A stretch of 64,000 nucleotides of DNA from Ditylenchus dipsaci (GCA_004194705.1 SADC01000469.1:18323-82322); one strand, 5' to 3'. Positions 35,991 through 48,830 are shown, counted from the first letter of the stretch. The notes: generated by a model from the sequence alone, not told the origin. Program-made: numbers and translations.

Positions 35991-36133
35991 CTGGAACTGA
36001 CGTTTTTTCCCAATTTTAATTTACATACTCATTCGCAACCTTACACTCAAAATGTAGCCCTGCTTCTTGCCCTCATTTTCGGCACACGGTTGTATAAAAT
36101 CATGTAAATTGAAATCGCAAAAATCTCAGTTCC
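35991..36133. repeat. GGAACTGACG foldback MITE in the unit
   Basis: GGAACTGACGTTTTTTCCCA and CGCAAAAATCTCAGTTCC pair, as do TTTACAT and ATGTAAA. The same family lies at 60228-60354. Copies in units 2 and 3. Confidence 0.65.
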
Positions 36134-36142
36134 TAGTACGCA

Positions 36143-37192
36143 TCATTTTGGCTGGTTTCTTCTAATTTTGTGGTCATTTGCCGAAAATCGTAAATTGAGG
36201 CAGTTTATGACAGCAAAGCAGTGCTGGAAATGGTTGCAATCGATTGCTCGACGATTTTTGGACATGAAAGTCAAAAACCTACTAAAAAAGTACATTAAAA
36301 CACCCCCAGAGGGACTAGAACTTTCGACAAAAGGCGATGCGTAAGTAAACATTAAAGCTGTTTTCTCCTGGTTTTCTTTATTAGTGCACCATGGGACATG
36401 GGAACAGGAGTACAATCTGAGAAGCAATATGGCAACTAGATATTAGAGACACTGGAGATTCTGATCCACCACCACTAGAGAGTCAGAACTGGAGAAGCTG
36501 GAGGATTTGGCATCATTCCCTTGATCTGGACAGGAGCGGACATCTGGCCATCAGAGCTGGAGTTGGAGACACGCGAATAGACATCTCCCTCGAGAACTGA
36601 AGAGCAGGAAACCACTGGCTGAGCGGATGCTGGAGAACCACCAAACTTGACTTCTGAGGAGGAGACCAAAGATTGCAGACTGGACGAGATTGCTTCCCAT
36701 TCACCCATGGCAGGCACCAATTGACCACCAGCTGGAGACCTTCTTTCGTATTGCAAGTGGGAGCGCGAGCTGGAGGAGGAGATCGAAACCATATGGAGGG
36801 AATCCCGGCATGCTGGAGTAGACACTACGGAAGATTCTTGCGTGCTTGATCCATCAAGAGAGGCAGGATGACTTCGTCCCATTCACCAGTATCTGAAAAT
36901 GAGTCCAAGGCCAGGACAAATCGGCCTCTGGATCTGGAGTAATATCTGGACTGGACAAGTCTTCAGTCGAATTGACTGGAAGCTCTATGACTGGATTAGA
37001 CTGGATAGAAAGAGAACTTAATATAACTGGAAGGTTCGCCATTGCATTGGCAACTCAGTTCCCTTTAATTGAGAAGTAGCTATCAGTAAACCCTGATAAC
37101 TGAACTGGAAAGGAGCGGCTTATTGTCGGGAACAGTTCAACCGAGAGCGCACTGGATTTTAAAGCTTTAATACTAACCGTTTTGGCAGACAT
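36143..37192 (-). CDS. Ser/Pro-rich protein, unit 1 copy (frame-broken)
   Basis: ATG at 37192. Two one-base losses near 36915 and 37035 (seen by comparison with units 2 and 3) and smaller ones near 36700 and 36400 split the frame into 62-, 135- and 94-codon pieces. The three-copy majority gives about 345 codons: MSAKTVSIKALKSS start, an acidic Ser/Pro/Asp-rich first third (DLSSPDITPDPEADL), two GEW(D/E) motifs, a Ser-rich middle (VSISSSSSRSHLQYE), and a Cys/Phe-containing C-terminus ending at about 36180. Likely disordered; it resembles no family I know. AATAAA occurs near its 3' end on the coding strand (at about 36385). Confidence 0.5.
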
Positions 37193-37401
37193 CAATATAG
37201 AGCAGCTAACAACAAATCAGATCCAGAAAAAGAATACTAATATTGAAACTAGACTGCCTATATCGACAAATCTGGACGAGACAAATCCATAATTAATTTG
37301 TTTTATTTAAATCTGGAAATAATTAGGGACACAATAGTTTTCCAAGCGAAACCTATGTCTTGACTGGAAACTACGTTCGGACGAACGCAACAATCCTTAC
37401 A

Positions 37402-37412
37402 CGTATATAAAG
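37402..37412 (-). promoter_or_regulatory. TATA-like box of the Ser/Pro-rich gene
   Basis: On the minus strand CTTTATATACG lies about 210 nt upstream of the ATG at 37192, after a run of G. The same arrangement occurs in units 2 (about 42346) and 3 (about 47300). Confidence 0.35.
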
Positions 37413-37561
37413 TCCCCCCCCCTTTAAGGCCCTACATATAAGGACAAAGTCATTGAAGAACAGACATATAAATGCAAAGACTAAAATAATGTAGTTTTTC
37501 TCCTCATAATTTAATTTCTGGACCTTTTAATTCATATGTCTCGCCTTAAATAACTTTGTCC

Positions 37562-37805
37562 TTAAAGGGGAATGCTCACGCTAATAAGAGTGGTGCCAGG
37601 GAATTCAAAAAATTTCATAACCATTGAACATCTTTACAGATTTTCAACTTGGTTTCTAACAAAACCATATCTAGAATTGAATTCTAGGCCGTGTTTTGTC
37701 AGCAACAAGTTTAAAAATCTTTACAGAAGTGTAATGATTAGGAAAAAAATTGAATACCCAAGCACCACTTTTTATAAGCGTGGCATTCGCCTCTAAAAGG
37801 GGCAT
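37562..37805. repeat. Foldback MITE in the unit (GGGGAATGCTCACGC arms)
   Basis: AAGGGGAATGCTCACGC at the left faces GCGTGGCATTCGCCTCTAAA at the right. The inner ACAGATTTTCAACTTGGTTT arm faces its inverse. Related to 8049-8284 and the arms near 56580 and 57060. Confidence 0.65.
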
Positions 37806-37890
37806 GTTCACCGCCGATTGGAGTATTTTGAAAAGAGAGTACTAGTAGAAATCAAAATGTCGCATTTTGGTAAAAGTCAAGGAAAAATAA

Positions 37891-37968
37891 TGCTTCCGAT
37901 CGGAATCGAACCGATAATAGAATTATGCGCTCCTCCACTTACTTCACCACTGAACCAACAAAGCAAGA
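37891..37968 (-). repeat. tRNA-like SINE head, unit 1
   Basis: Minus strand: A-box-like TTGGTTCAGTGGTGAAG, B box GGTTCGATTCC, terminal CGATCGGAAGCA. Copies at 42836-42912 and 47789-47864. Stems do not close well enough for a functional tRNA. Confidence 0.55.
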
Positions 37969-40059
37969 TGCTCTTGAACTGTGGTGTGATTATCATTACT
38001 CACCACAGAAAGGTTCTTAACAAATTTGCATTTCAAAATAATTCTTTTCAAATCGACCTGGTACCCCTTTCAAAATATTCCCATTGGTGCTGGCTACCCC
38101 TAAGCCTTAGGCTAAACCCAAAATTGTTGTTCCAAAGGTAGTTACAGCGATTTTGAAAAGGTCCGATTCATGGGGGGGGTTATTTTATACCAGCGCCCAG
38201 TGTTCGAACTAAACCGAAATCAGGCAAGATTTAAAAATTACTTTCAATTATTAATTAATTGGATCTCCTCCACGGGGTTTTATATTAGAGGGGCTTCTAT
38301 TGAGGAAATACGGCAATCTTATCGTTTCATGATCTGAAACAGTTTTCCAAAATATATTAAGCTTGGGATAGCAGTGTTTTAAATCATCGTCTCACCTTTT
38401 TCGATTTATTTTAAAAAGCTAGAAAAGCAATAAAATTGTTCTATGTGAGCTCAATTGGAAAACTAACCGTCATAAATAACAGATTAAACATATTAGGCAT
38501 AGTATTGAGTAAAAGTTCGATAGAAGCTGTCATTTTTGCAACCTTGTCTTTCTAAAAACGCATAATTAGTCTTAGATGTATTAAGGAAACTCCAAGTTTT
38601 ACTATTATAATTTTTTTTATTGAAAGCCATAAATGAGTATTTTTGTAAAACTGAAGATGAACGACATAAAAAGCAATCAATGGCTTAAATATGGCAATTC
38701 CGAAAAAATAAAGACTTGTTTGCCACGTTTTTTGAAATGGCCATCTCAAAAGCGTGGCGGACTGGCTTCACCGAAAAGCGTATGAACTGGTCGTACACCT
38801 TATTCATCCTGTATTATGAATAAAAGATGGAAAACCACAGAGCATACGCGGGAATCAAACCTGTGATCAACTTAAATCACTCCAAAGTGACTCTGGATTA
38901 GAGTTGTGAAATGGACATATGTCCAGGCATATGTCCGGACATATGCCCGGACATATGTCCGATTTGAAAATGTCCGGACATTCCCACAACTCTACTCTGG
39001 ATGCATAAAAACAATACCAGAGTTCTTTATGCGGTGAGTACCAGCTAACAAAACTATGTTCAAATCCCATATTTTCGGTATTTTTAAGGATATCCAGGTA
39101 CCCTTTTTGGTTTATTCAGCTTGGGGACCAAGGCAATTGGTCAAGTTACGGTAACCAATTTTTTTTGAAATACTTTTTGTTTAGTACGGAAATTGTTAGA
39201 AAACAACTTTTTATCGTTTTAGCGTATAAAAATGTCTTACAAGACGTTTAAACACTATTTATAGTTGACCAAAAAAGGGCCCCAAGTAAACAAGTGCCGT
39301 TTTTTGTATTTGGTGGTTAAGACCTTAGTCTGATTGCATAGCCAATATTCGACTTTCAATCAATTTTTTCGAGATCTTGAAACGATAGCCCTAACAAGTT
39401 TCGATAAAAAGGCTTAAAAAACTAGTGAAAATCTCAGGTGAATCGAGGCCTTTTCAAATTTCATATTTTCATACAATATAATGCGTTTTATACAAACTTT
39501 CTAGGCTATCCGCCCCAAATCTCAGACAATTAAATGAAAAATCTCATATTGGACAGACAATGAGAAAACTCTCTTGCGGGCAAGTAGAAAAGACACTTTA
39601 ATTATAATTTTTCCTTGACTTTTCCAAAACTTCATCAAATTAATTCTCGTTTGAATTTGGCTGGTACCCTTATTTTAATAAATATTCCCATCAGCGACGA
39701 GCATGCCCTTTAAGATATGGACCTTATTAGAAAGTGGGGCCTATTTGAAGAGTGGGGCCATATTAGAAATAATACGGCATATAACTTTGTTTTTTTACAA
39801 ACCAAAAATAAGTAAATACTAGTAGTGATCACAAGCTCGCTTAAAAAGTATAATACTTAGTATATGTCAAAAAATATTAGTATATGTCTAAGCTTCACTT
39901 TCGCGAGTACAATAATTTATTTGCAAGTAAAATACACACTTATTTACATCTATAAATGTTAATATGCAAATACCTTATTGCTTATAATAAGGCGGCCCCC
40001 ATTGCGTTCAAAATCGTATTCTCTCACCTTATTAGAAGAAATACAGTATTAACGTGAGA

Positions 40060-40236
40060 TCATATACTCTGGCCACTCTGCAAAATGGCAATTCTTTTTT
40101 CAATGATATCTCTTCGGATAAAAATCCGCAAATATATTACACTACAAACGGCTGCTTCCACTAACAAAGAGTATTTAATATGAGACCAGCGTAGTTTGCC
40201 ACGTTCACGCCAGTCACCGGAAAGAATAAATTGTAA
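40060..40236 (-). CDS. Membrane-protein exon, unit 2
   Basis: Second copy of the exon described at 35121-35299. It lacks one C in CTAACC/CTAAC, which breaks the frame after the hydrophobic core begins. Confidence 0.4.
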   Translation of the reverse strand, partial: LQFILSGDWRERGKLRWSHIKYSLLVEAAVCSVIYLRIFIRRDIIEKRIAILQSGQSI

Positions 40237-41111
40237 ATTAATATTTAGGGCTTTATTCTATGGTAAGTAAAACTTTTTCTAATCATCCAACCTAATTTTT
40301 CGCAAAATATTTTGTAACCACTTTTTACTAGAGTGGTTTACGGTTGGCCAATCAACTCAGTTAACCAGACCAGAAAGATTCATTAACCAGAGAAAAATTA
40401 GAACCGCAAACTAGTTAAGTCAGAAGCCGCTTTTAAGAATCGGGAAAAATTGATATAGTGTGGTACAATAGTACCTGTTCAAATTATTGTTATTGTTTTA
40501 AAATTAAATTCATTCATTAAATTTCGAAATGTAGGCTGTTATGGCACGGCGAGAATTCCGCGGGAGAAAATTTCGTGAAATAAATGAAATCGGACGGAAT
40601 ATTAGCGGCTTGTTTTTTTTGTTAATTCAGATTTGCAGCCCGTCTTTTAAGGACGCGACATTTGAAGACCAACATTTAGGAACGCGACATTTAAAGGGGC
40701 GGACTTTATATACGCATCGCCTTAGGTCACAGGTTCGACTACCACTGGCTGCAGACCTTATTTTTTTCTCTTTTTATTTACAAGCTTAGTGTCGGAATGT
40801 AGCTAAAGTTCTGGGCTTTCATTTGAGCTATCATACAGATGAAAAGTTGGTATAAAGTGAGGGCTAAAATTAAAAAATCCAATTCAATGAAAACCTCAAT
40901 AGGACTATATCATTACTTTCGGTAGTATCCTGGAACTGACGTTTTTTCCCATTTTAATTTACATACTCATTCGCAACCTTACACTCAAAATGTAGCCCTG
41001 CTTCTTGCCCTCATTTTCGGCACACGGTTGTATAAATCATGTAAATTGAAATCGCAAAAATCTCAGTTCCTAGTACGCATCATTTTGGCTGGTTTCTTCT
41101 AATTTTGGTGG

Positions 41112-42136
41112 TCATTTGCCGAAAATCGTAAAATTGAGGCAGTTTATGACAGCAAAGCAGTGCTGGAAATGGTTGCAATCGATTGCTCGACGATTTTGGA
41201 CATGAAAGTCAAAAAACCTACTAAAAAAGTACATTAAAACACCCCCAGAGGGACTAGAACTTTCGACAAAAGGCGATGCGTAAGTAAACATTAAAGCTGT
41301 TTTCTCCTGGTTTTCTTTATTAGTGCACCATGGGGACATGGAACAGGAGTACAATCTGGAGAAGCAATATGGCAACTAGATATTAGAGACACTGGAGATT
41401 CTTGATCCACCACCACTAGAGAAGTCAGAACTGGAGAAGCTGGAGGATTTGGCATCATTCCCTTGATCTGGACAGGAGCGGACATCTGGCCATCAGAGCT
41501 GGAGTTGGAGACACGCGAATAGACATCTCCCTCGAGAACTGAAGAGCAGGAAACCACTGGCTGAGCGGATGCTGAGAACCACCAAACTTGACTTCTGAGG
41601 AGGAGACCAAAGATTGCAGACTGGACGAGATTGCTTCCATTCACCCATGGCAGGCACCAATTGACCACCAGCTGGAGACCTTCTTTCGTATTGCAAGTGG
41701 GAGCGCGAGCTGGAGGAGGAGATCGAAACCATATGGAGGGAATCCCGCATGCTGGAGTAGACACTACGGAAGATTCTTGCGTGCTTGATCCATCAAGAGA
41801 GGCAGGATGACTTTCGTCCCATTCACCAGTATCTGAAAATGAGTCCAAGGCCAGGACCAAATCGGCCTCTGGATCTGGAGTAATATCTGGACTGGACAAG
41901 TCTTCAGTCGAATTGACTGGAAGCTCTATGACTGGATTAGACTGGATAGAAAGAGAACTTAATATAACTGGAAGGTTCGCCATTGCATTGGCAAACTCAG
42001 TTCCCTTTAATTGAGAAGTAGCTATCAGTAAACCCTGAATAACTGAACTGGAAAGGAGCGGCTTATTGTCGGGAACAGGTTCAACCGAGAGCGCACTGGA
42101 TTTTAAAGCTTTAATACTAACCGTTTTGGCAGACAT
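41112..42136 (-). CDS. Ser/Pro-rich protein, unit 2 copy
   Basis: The longest open version: ATG at 42136 and 281 codons open to 41291 as written, although the middle runs out of the majority frame between about 41750 and 41575 owing to compensating one-base losses (CCCGCATG for CCCGGCATG; GCTGAGAA for GCTGGAGAA). In the majority frame it ends in INCLNFTIFGK at about 41112. Otherwise identical to unit 1. Confidence 0.5.
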
Positions 42137-42835
42137 CAATATAGAGCAGCTAACAACAAATCAGATCCAGAAAAAGAATACTAATATTGAAACTAGACTG
42201 CCTATATCGACAAATCTGGACGAGACAAATCCATAATTAAATTTGTTTATTTAAATCTGGAAATAATTAGGGACACAATAGTTTCCAAGCGAAACCTATT
42301 GTCTTGACTGGAAACTACGTTCGGACGAACGCAACAATCCTTACACGTATATAAAGTCCCCCCCCCTTTAAGGCCCTACATATAAGGACAAAGTCATTGA
42401 AGAACAGACATATAAATGCAAAGACTAAAATAATGTAGTTTTCTCCTCATAATTTAATTTTCTGGACCTTTTAATTCATATGTCTCGCCTTAAATAACTT
42501 TGTCCTTAAAGGGGAATGCTCACGCTAATAAGAGGTGGTGCCAGGGAATTCAAAAAATTTCATAACCATTGAACATCTTTACAGATTTTTCAACTTGGTT
42601 TCTAACAAACCATATCTAGAATTGAATTCTAGGCCGTGTTTGTCAGCAACAAAGTTTAAAAATCTTTACAGAAGTGTAATGATTAGGAAAAAAATTGAAT
42701 ACCCAAGCACCACTTTTTATAAGCGTGGGCATTCGCCTCTAAAAGGGGCATGTTCACCGCCGATTGAGTATTTTGAAAAGAGAGTACTAGTAGAAATCAA
42801 AATGTCGCATTTTGGTAAAAGTCAAGGAAAAATAA

Positions 42836-42912
42836 TGCTTCCGATCGGAATCGAACCGATAATAGAATTATGCGCTCCTCCACTACTTCACCACTGAACC
42901 AACAAAGCAAGA
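42836..42912 (-). repeat. tRNA-like SINE head, unit 2
   Basis: Same A and B boxes as 37891-37968. Confidence 0.55.
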
Positions 42913-45010
42913 TGCTCTTGAACTGTGGTGGTGATTATCATTACTCACCACAGAAAGGTTCTTAACAAATTTGCATTTCAAAATAATTCTTTTTCAAATC
43001 GACCTGGTACCCGCCTTTCAAAATATTCCCATTGGTGCTGGCCTACCCCTAAGCCTTAGGGCTAAACCAAAATTGTTGTTCCAAAGGGTAGTTACAGCGA
43101 TTTTGAAAAGGTCCGATTCATGGGGGGGGTTATTTTATACCAGCGCCAGTGTTCGAACTAAACCGAAATTCAGGCAAGATTTAAAAATTACTTTCAATTA
43201 TTAATTAATTGGATCTCCTCCACGGGGTTTATATTAGAGGGGGCTTCTATTGAAGGAAATACGGCAATCTTATCGTTTCATGATCTGAAACAGTTTTCCA
43301 AAAATATATTAAGCTTGGATAGCAGTGTTTTAAAATCATCGTCTCACCTTTTTCGATTTATTTTAAAAAGCTAGAAAAGCAATAAAAATTGTTCTATGTG
43401 AGCTCAATTGGAAAACTAACCGTCATAAATAACAGATTAAACATATTAGGCATAGTATTGAGTAAAAGTTCGATAGAAGCTGTCATTTTTGCAACCTTGT
43501 CTTTCTAAAAACGCATAATTAGTCTTAGATGTATTAAGGAACTCCAAGTTTTACTATTATAATTTTTTTATTGAAAGCCATAAATGAGTATTTTTGTAAA
43601 ACTGAAGATGAACGACATAAAAAAGCAATCAATGGCTTAAAATATGGCAATTCCGAAAAAATAAAGACTTGTTTGCCACGTTTTTTGAAATGGCCATCTC
43701 AAAAAGCGTGGCGGACTGGCTTCACCGAAAAGCGTATGAACTGGTCGTACACCTTATTCATCCTGTATTATGAATAAAAGATGGAAAACCACAGAGCATA
43801 CGCGGGAATCAAACCTGTGATCAACTTAAATCACTCCAAAGTGACTCTGGATTAGAGTTGTGAAATGGACATATGTCCAGGCATATGTCCGGACATATGC
43901 CCGGACATATGTCCGATTTGAAAATGTCCGACATTTCCACAACTCTACTCTGGATGCATAAAAACAATACCAGAGTTTCTTTATGCGGTGAGTACCAGCT
44001 AACAAAACTATGTTCAAATCCATATTTTCGGTATTTTTAAGGATATCCAGGTACCCTTTTTGGTTTATTCAGCTTGGGGACCAAGGCAATTGGTCAAGTT
44101 ACGGTAACCAATTTTTTTTGAAATACTTTTTGTTTAGTACGGAAATTGTTAGAAAACAACTTTTTTATCGTTTTTAGCGTATAAAAATGTCTTACAAGAC
44201 GTTTAAACACTATTTATAGTTGACCAAAAAAGGGCCCCAAGTAAACAAGTGCCGTTTTTTGTATTTGGTGGTTAAGACCTTAGTCTGATTGCATAGCCAA
44301 TATTCGACTTTCAATCAATTTTTTCGAGATCTTGAAACGATAGCCCTAACAAGTTTCGATAAAAAGGCTTAAAAAACTAGTGAAAATCTCAGGTGAATCG
44401 AGGCCTTTTCAAATTTCATATTTTCATACAATATAATGCGTTTTATACAAACTTTCTAGGCTATCCGCCCCAAATCTCAGACAATTAAATGAAAAATCTC
44501 ATATTGGACAGACAATGAGAAAACTCTCTTGCGGGCAAGTAGAAAAGACACTTTAATTATAATTTTTCCTTGACTTTTCAAAACTTCATCAAATTAATTC
44601 TCGTTTGAATTGGCTGGTACCCTTATTTTAATAAATATTCCCATCAGCGACGAGCATGCCCCTTTAAGATATGGACCTTATTAGAAAGTGGGCCTATTTG
44701 AAGAGTGGGGCATATTAGAAATAATACGGCATATAACTTTGTTTTTTTACAAACCAAAATAAGTAAATACTAGTAGTGATCACAAGCTCGCTTAAAAAGT
44801 ATAATACTTAGTATATGTCAAAAAATATTAGTATATGTCTAAGCTTCACTTTCGCGAGTACAATAATTTATTTGCAAGTAAAATACACACTTATTTACAT
44901 CTATAAATGTTAATATGCAAATACCTTATTGCTTATAATAAGGCGGCCCCCATTGCGTTCAAAATCGTATTCTCTCACCTTATTAGAAGAAATACAGTAT
45001 TAACGTGAGA

Positions 45011-45190
45011 TCATATTACTCTGGCCACTCTGCAAAATGGCAATATTTTTTCAATGATATCTCTTCGGATAAAAATCCGCAAATATATTACACTACAAAC
45101 GGCTGCTTCCACTAACCAAAGAGTATTTAATATGAGACCAGCGTAGTTTGCCACGTTCACGCCAGTCACCGGAAAAGAATAAATTGTAAA
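45011..45190 (-). CDS. Membrane-protein exon, unit 3 (intact frame)
   Basis: Open from about 45190 to TGA at 45011: SFPVTGVNVANYAG, a 20-residue hydrophobic stretch LILNTLWLVEAAVCSVIYLR, then IFIRRDIIEK and FCRVARVI. One helix plus a basic cytoplasmic flank. No start codon or flanking exons established. Confidence 0.45.
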   Translation of the reverse strand, partial: FTIYSFPVTGVNVANYAGLILNTLWLVEAAVCSVIYLRIFIRRDIIEKILPFCRVARVI

Positions 45191-46243
45191 TTAATATTTA
45201 GGGCTTTATTCTATGGTAAGTAAAACTTTTTCTAATCATCCAACCTAATTTTTCGCAAAATATTTTGTAACCACTTTTTACTAGAGTGGTTTACGGTTGG
45301 CCAATCAACTCAGTTAACCAGACCAGAAGATTCATTAACCAGAGAAAAATAGAACCGCAAACTAGTTAAGTCAGAAGCCGCTTTTAAGAATCGGGAAAAA
45401 TTGATATAGTGTGGTACAATAGTACCTGTTCAAATTATTGTTATTGTTTTAAAATTAAATTCATTCATTAATTTCGAAATGTAGGCTGTTATGGCACGGC
45501 GAGAATCCGCGGGAGAAAATTTCGTGAAATAAATGAAATCGGACGGAATATTAGCGGCTTGTTTTTTTTTGTTAATTCAGATTTGCAGCCCGTCTTTTAA
45601 GGACGCGACATTTGAAGACCAACATTTAGGAACGCGACATTTAAAGGGGCGGACTTTATATACGCATCGCCTTAGGTCACAGGTTCGACTACCACTGGCT
45701 GCAGACCTTATTTTTTCTCTTTTTTATTTACAAGCTTAGTGTCGGAATGTAGCTAAAGTTCTGGGCTTTCATTTGAGCTATCATACAGATGAAAAGTTGG
45801 TATAAAGTGAGGGCTAAAATTTAAAAAAATCCAATTCAATGAAAACCTCAATAGGACTATATCATTACTTTTCGGTAGTATCCTGGAACTGACGTTTTTC
45901 CCAATTTTAATTTACATACTCATTCGCAACCTTACACTCAAAATGTAGCCCTGCTTCTTGCCCTCATTTTCGGCACACGGTTGTATAAAATCATGTAAAT
46001 TGAAATCGCAAAAAATCTCAGTTCCTAGTACGCATCATTTGGCTGGTTTCTTCTAATTTTGGTGGTCATTTGCCGAAAATCGTAAAATTGAGGCAGTTTA
46101 TGACAGCAAAGCAGTGCTGGAAATGGTTGCAATCGATTGCTCGACGATTTTTGGACATGAAAGTCAAAAACCTACTAAAAAAGTACATTAAAACACCCCA
46201 GAGGGACTAGAACTTTCGACAAAAGGCGATGCGTAAGTAAACA

Positions 46244-47090
46244 TTAAAGCTGTTTTCTCCTGGTTTCTTTATTAGTGCACCATGGGGACATGGGAACAGG
46301 AGTACAATCTGGAGAAGCAATATGGCAACTAGATATTAGAGACACTGGAGATTCTTGATCCACCACCACTAGAGAAGTCAGAACTGGAGAAGCTGGAGGA
46401 TTTGGCATCATTCCCTTGATCTGGACAGGAGCGGACATCTGGCCATCAGAGCTGGAGTTGGAGACACGCGAATAGACATCTCCCTCGAGAACTGAAGAGC
46501 AGGAAACCACTGGCTGAGCGGATGCTGGAGAACCACCAAACTTGACTTCTGAGGAGGAGACCAAAGATTGCAGACTGGACGAGATTGCTTCCATTCACCC
46601 ATGGCAGGCACCAATTGACCACCAGCTGGAGACCTTCTTTCGTATTGCAAGTGGGAGCGCGAGCTGGAGGAGGAGATCGAAACCATATGGAGGAATCCCG
46701 GCATGCTGGAGTAGACACTACGGAAGATTCTTGCGTGCTTGATCCATCAAGAGAGGCAGGATGACTTTCGTCCCATTCACCAGTATCTGAAAATGAGTCC
46801 AAGGCCAGGACCAAATCGGCCTCTGGATCTGGAGTAATATCTGGACTGGACAAGTCTTCAGTCGAATTGACTGGAAGCTCTATGACTGGATTAGACTGGA
46901 TAGAAAGAGAACTTAATATAACTGGAAGGTTCGCCATTGCATTGGCAAACTCAGTTCCCTTTAATTGAGAAGTAGCTATCAGTAAACCCTGAATAACTGA
47001 ACTGGAAAGGAGCGGCTTATTGTCGGGAACAGGTTCAACCGAGAGCGCACTGGATTTTAAAGCTTTAATACTAACCGTTTTGGCAGACAT
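46244..47090 (-). CDS. Ser/Pro-rich protein, unit 3 copy
   Basis: ATG at 47090; open 215 codons to 46446 as written, leaving the majority frame at a missing G (GGAGGAATCC, about 46692), which the frame at 46594-46244 continues. It terminates early as NKETRRKQL because one A is missing from the GAAAACC run at about 46265. Otherwise as unit 1. Confidence 0.5.
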
Positions 47091-47788
47091 CAATATAGAG
47101 CAGCTAACAACAAATCAGATCCAGAAAAAGAATACTAATATTGAAACTAGACTGCCTATATCGACAAATCTGGACGAGACAAATCCATAATTAAATTGTT
47201 TATTTAATCTGGAAATAATTAGGGACACAATAGGTTTCCAAGCGAAACCTATTGTCTTGACTGGAAACTACGTTCGGACGAACGCAACAATCCTTACACG
47301 TATATAAAGTCCCCCCCCTTTAAGGCCCTACATATAAGGACAAAGTCATTGAAGAACAGACATATAAATGCAAAGACTAAAATAATGTAGTTTTCTCCTC
47401 ATAATTTAATTTTCTGGACCTTTTAATTCATATGTCTCGCCTTAAATAACTTTGTCCTTAAAGGGGAATGCTCACGCTAATAAGAGGTGGTGCCGGGAAT
47501 TCAAAAATTTCATAACCATTGAACATCTTTACAGATTTTTCAACTTGGTTTCTAACAAAACCATATCTAGAATTGAATTCTAGGCCGTGTTTTGTCAGCA
47601 ACAAAGTTTAAAAATCTTTACAGAAGTGTAATGATTAGGAAAAAATTGAATACCCAAGCACCACTTTTTATAAGCGTGGGCATTCGCCTCTAAAAGGGGC
47701 ATGTTCACCGCCGATTGGAGTATTTTGAAAAGAGAGTACTAGTAGAAATCAAAATGTCGCATTTTGGTAAAAGTCAAGGAAAAATAAT

Positions 47789-47864
47789 GCTTCCGATCGG
47801 AATCGAACCGATAATAGAATTATGCGCTCCTCCACTACTTCACCACTGAACCAACAAAGCAAGA
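47789..47864 (-). repeat. tRNA-like SINE head, unit 3
   Basis: Same A and B boxes as 37891-37968. Confidence 0.55.
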
Positions 47865-48734
47865 TGCTCTTGAACTGTGGTGGTGATTATCATTACTCAC
47901 CACAGAAAGGTTCTTAACAAATTTGCATTTCAAAATAATTCTTTTTCAAATCGACCTGGTACCCGCCTTTCAAAATATTCCCATTGGTGCTGGCCTACCC
48001 TAAGCCTTAGGGCTAAACCCAAAATTGTTGTTCCAAAGGGTAGTTACAGCGATTTTGAAAAGGTCCGATTCATGGGGGGGGTTATTTTATACCAGCGCCC
48101 AGTGTTCGAACTAAACCGAAATTCAGGCAAGATTTAAAAATTACTTTCAATTATTAATTAATTGGATCTCCTCCACGGGTTTTATATTAGAGGGGGCTTC
48201 TATTGAAGGAAATACGGCAATCTTATCGTTTCATGATCTGAAACAGTTTTCCAAAAATATATTAAGCTTGGGATAGCAGTGTTTTAAAATCATCGTCTCA
48301 CCTTTTTCGATTTATTTAAAAAGCTAGAAAAGCAATAAAAATTGTTCTATGTGAGCTCAATTGGAAAACTAACGTCATAAATAACAGATTAAACATATTA
48401 GGCATAGTATTGAGTAAAAGTTCGATAGAAGCTGTCATTTTTGCAACCTTGTCTTTCTAAAAACGCATAATTAGTCTTAGATGTATTAAGGAAACTCCAA
48501 GTTTTACTATTATAATTTTTTTATTGAAAGCCATAAATGAGTATTTTTTGTAAAACTGAGATGAACGACATAAAAAAGCAATCAATGGCTTAAATATGGC
48601 AATTCCGAAAAAAATAAAGACTTGTTTGCCACGTTTTTTGAAATGGCCATCTCAAAAAAGCGTGGCGGACTGGCTTCACCGAAAAGCGTATGAACTGGTC
48701 GTACACCTTATTCATCCTGTATTATGAATAAAAG

Positions 48735-48830
48735 ATGGAAAACCACAGAGCATACGCGGGATCAAACCTGTGATCAACTGTCACCACACGACAGCAGCCC
48801 AAGTGCACCCACACTGCAAAGAGTATTTTC
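48735..48830 (-). repeat. tRNA-like SINE at the right triplication border
   Basis: Minus strand: TGTGGTGACAGTTGATCACA, then the B box GGTTTGATCCCGC (GGTTTGATTCCCGC in units 1-2). The triplicated unit ends between its A- and B-box regions at 48777; units 1 and 2 therefore hold only the B-box half. Confidence 0.5.

Larger units (their letters stand above)
33934..48777. repeat. Three tandem head-to-tail copies of a ~4.95-kb unit
   Basis: Units: 33934-38870 (4,937 bp), 38871-43824 (4,954 bp) and 43825-48777 (4,953 bp). Junctions read GTGATCAAC|TTAAATCACTCC at both internal borders. The left outer border is TTAGAC|TTAAATC and the right outer border GATCAAC|TGTCACC, giving a 2-bp (AC) microhomology. 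The left breakpoint is inside an FB1 element, the right one inside a tRNA-like SINE (inverse of GGTTTGATTCCCGC). Differences between copies are nearly all one-base indels in homopolymers. Confidence 0.95.

Noticed and set aside
37891..37968. True tRNA gene
   Set aside because: A and B boxes are good but the acceptor and anticodon stems do not pair, and copies sit in repeats; treated as SINE heads. The same reasoning applies to the heads at 7977, 14241, 51419, 52857, 60557 and 62055.
41291..42139. 282-codon ORF taken at face value
   Set aside because: Comparison of the three units shows compensating one-base losses in the middle; the majority frame is different there.
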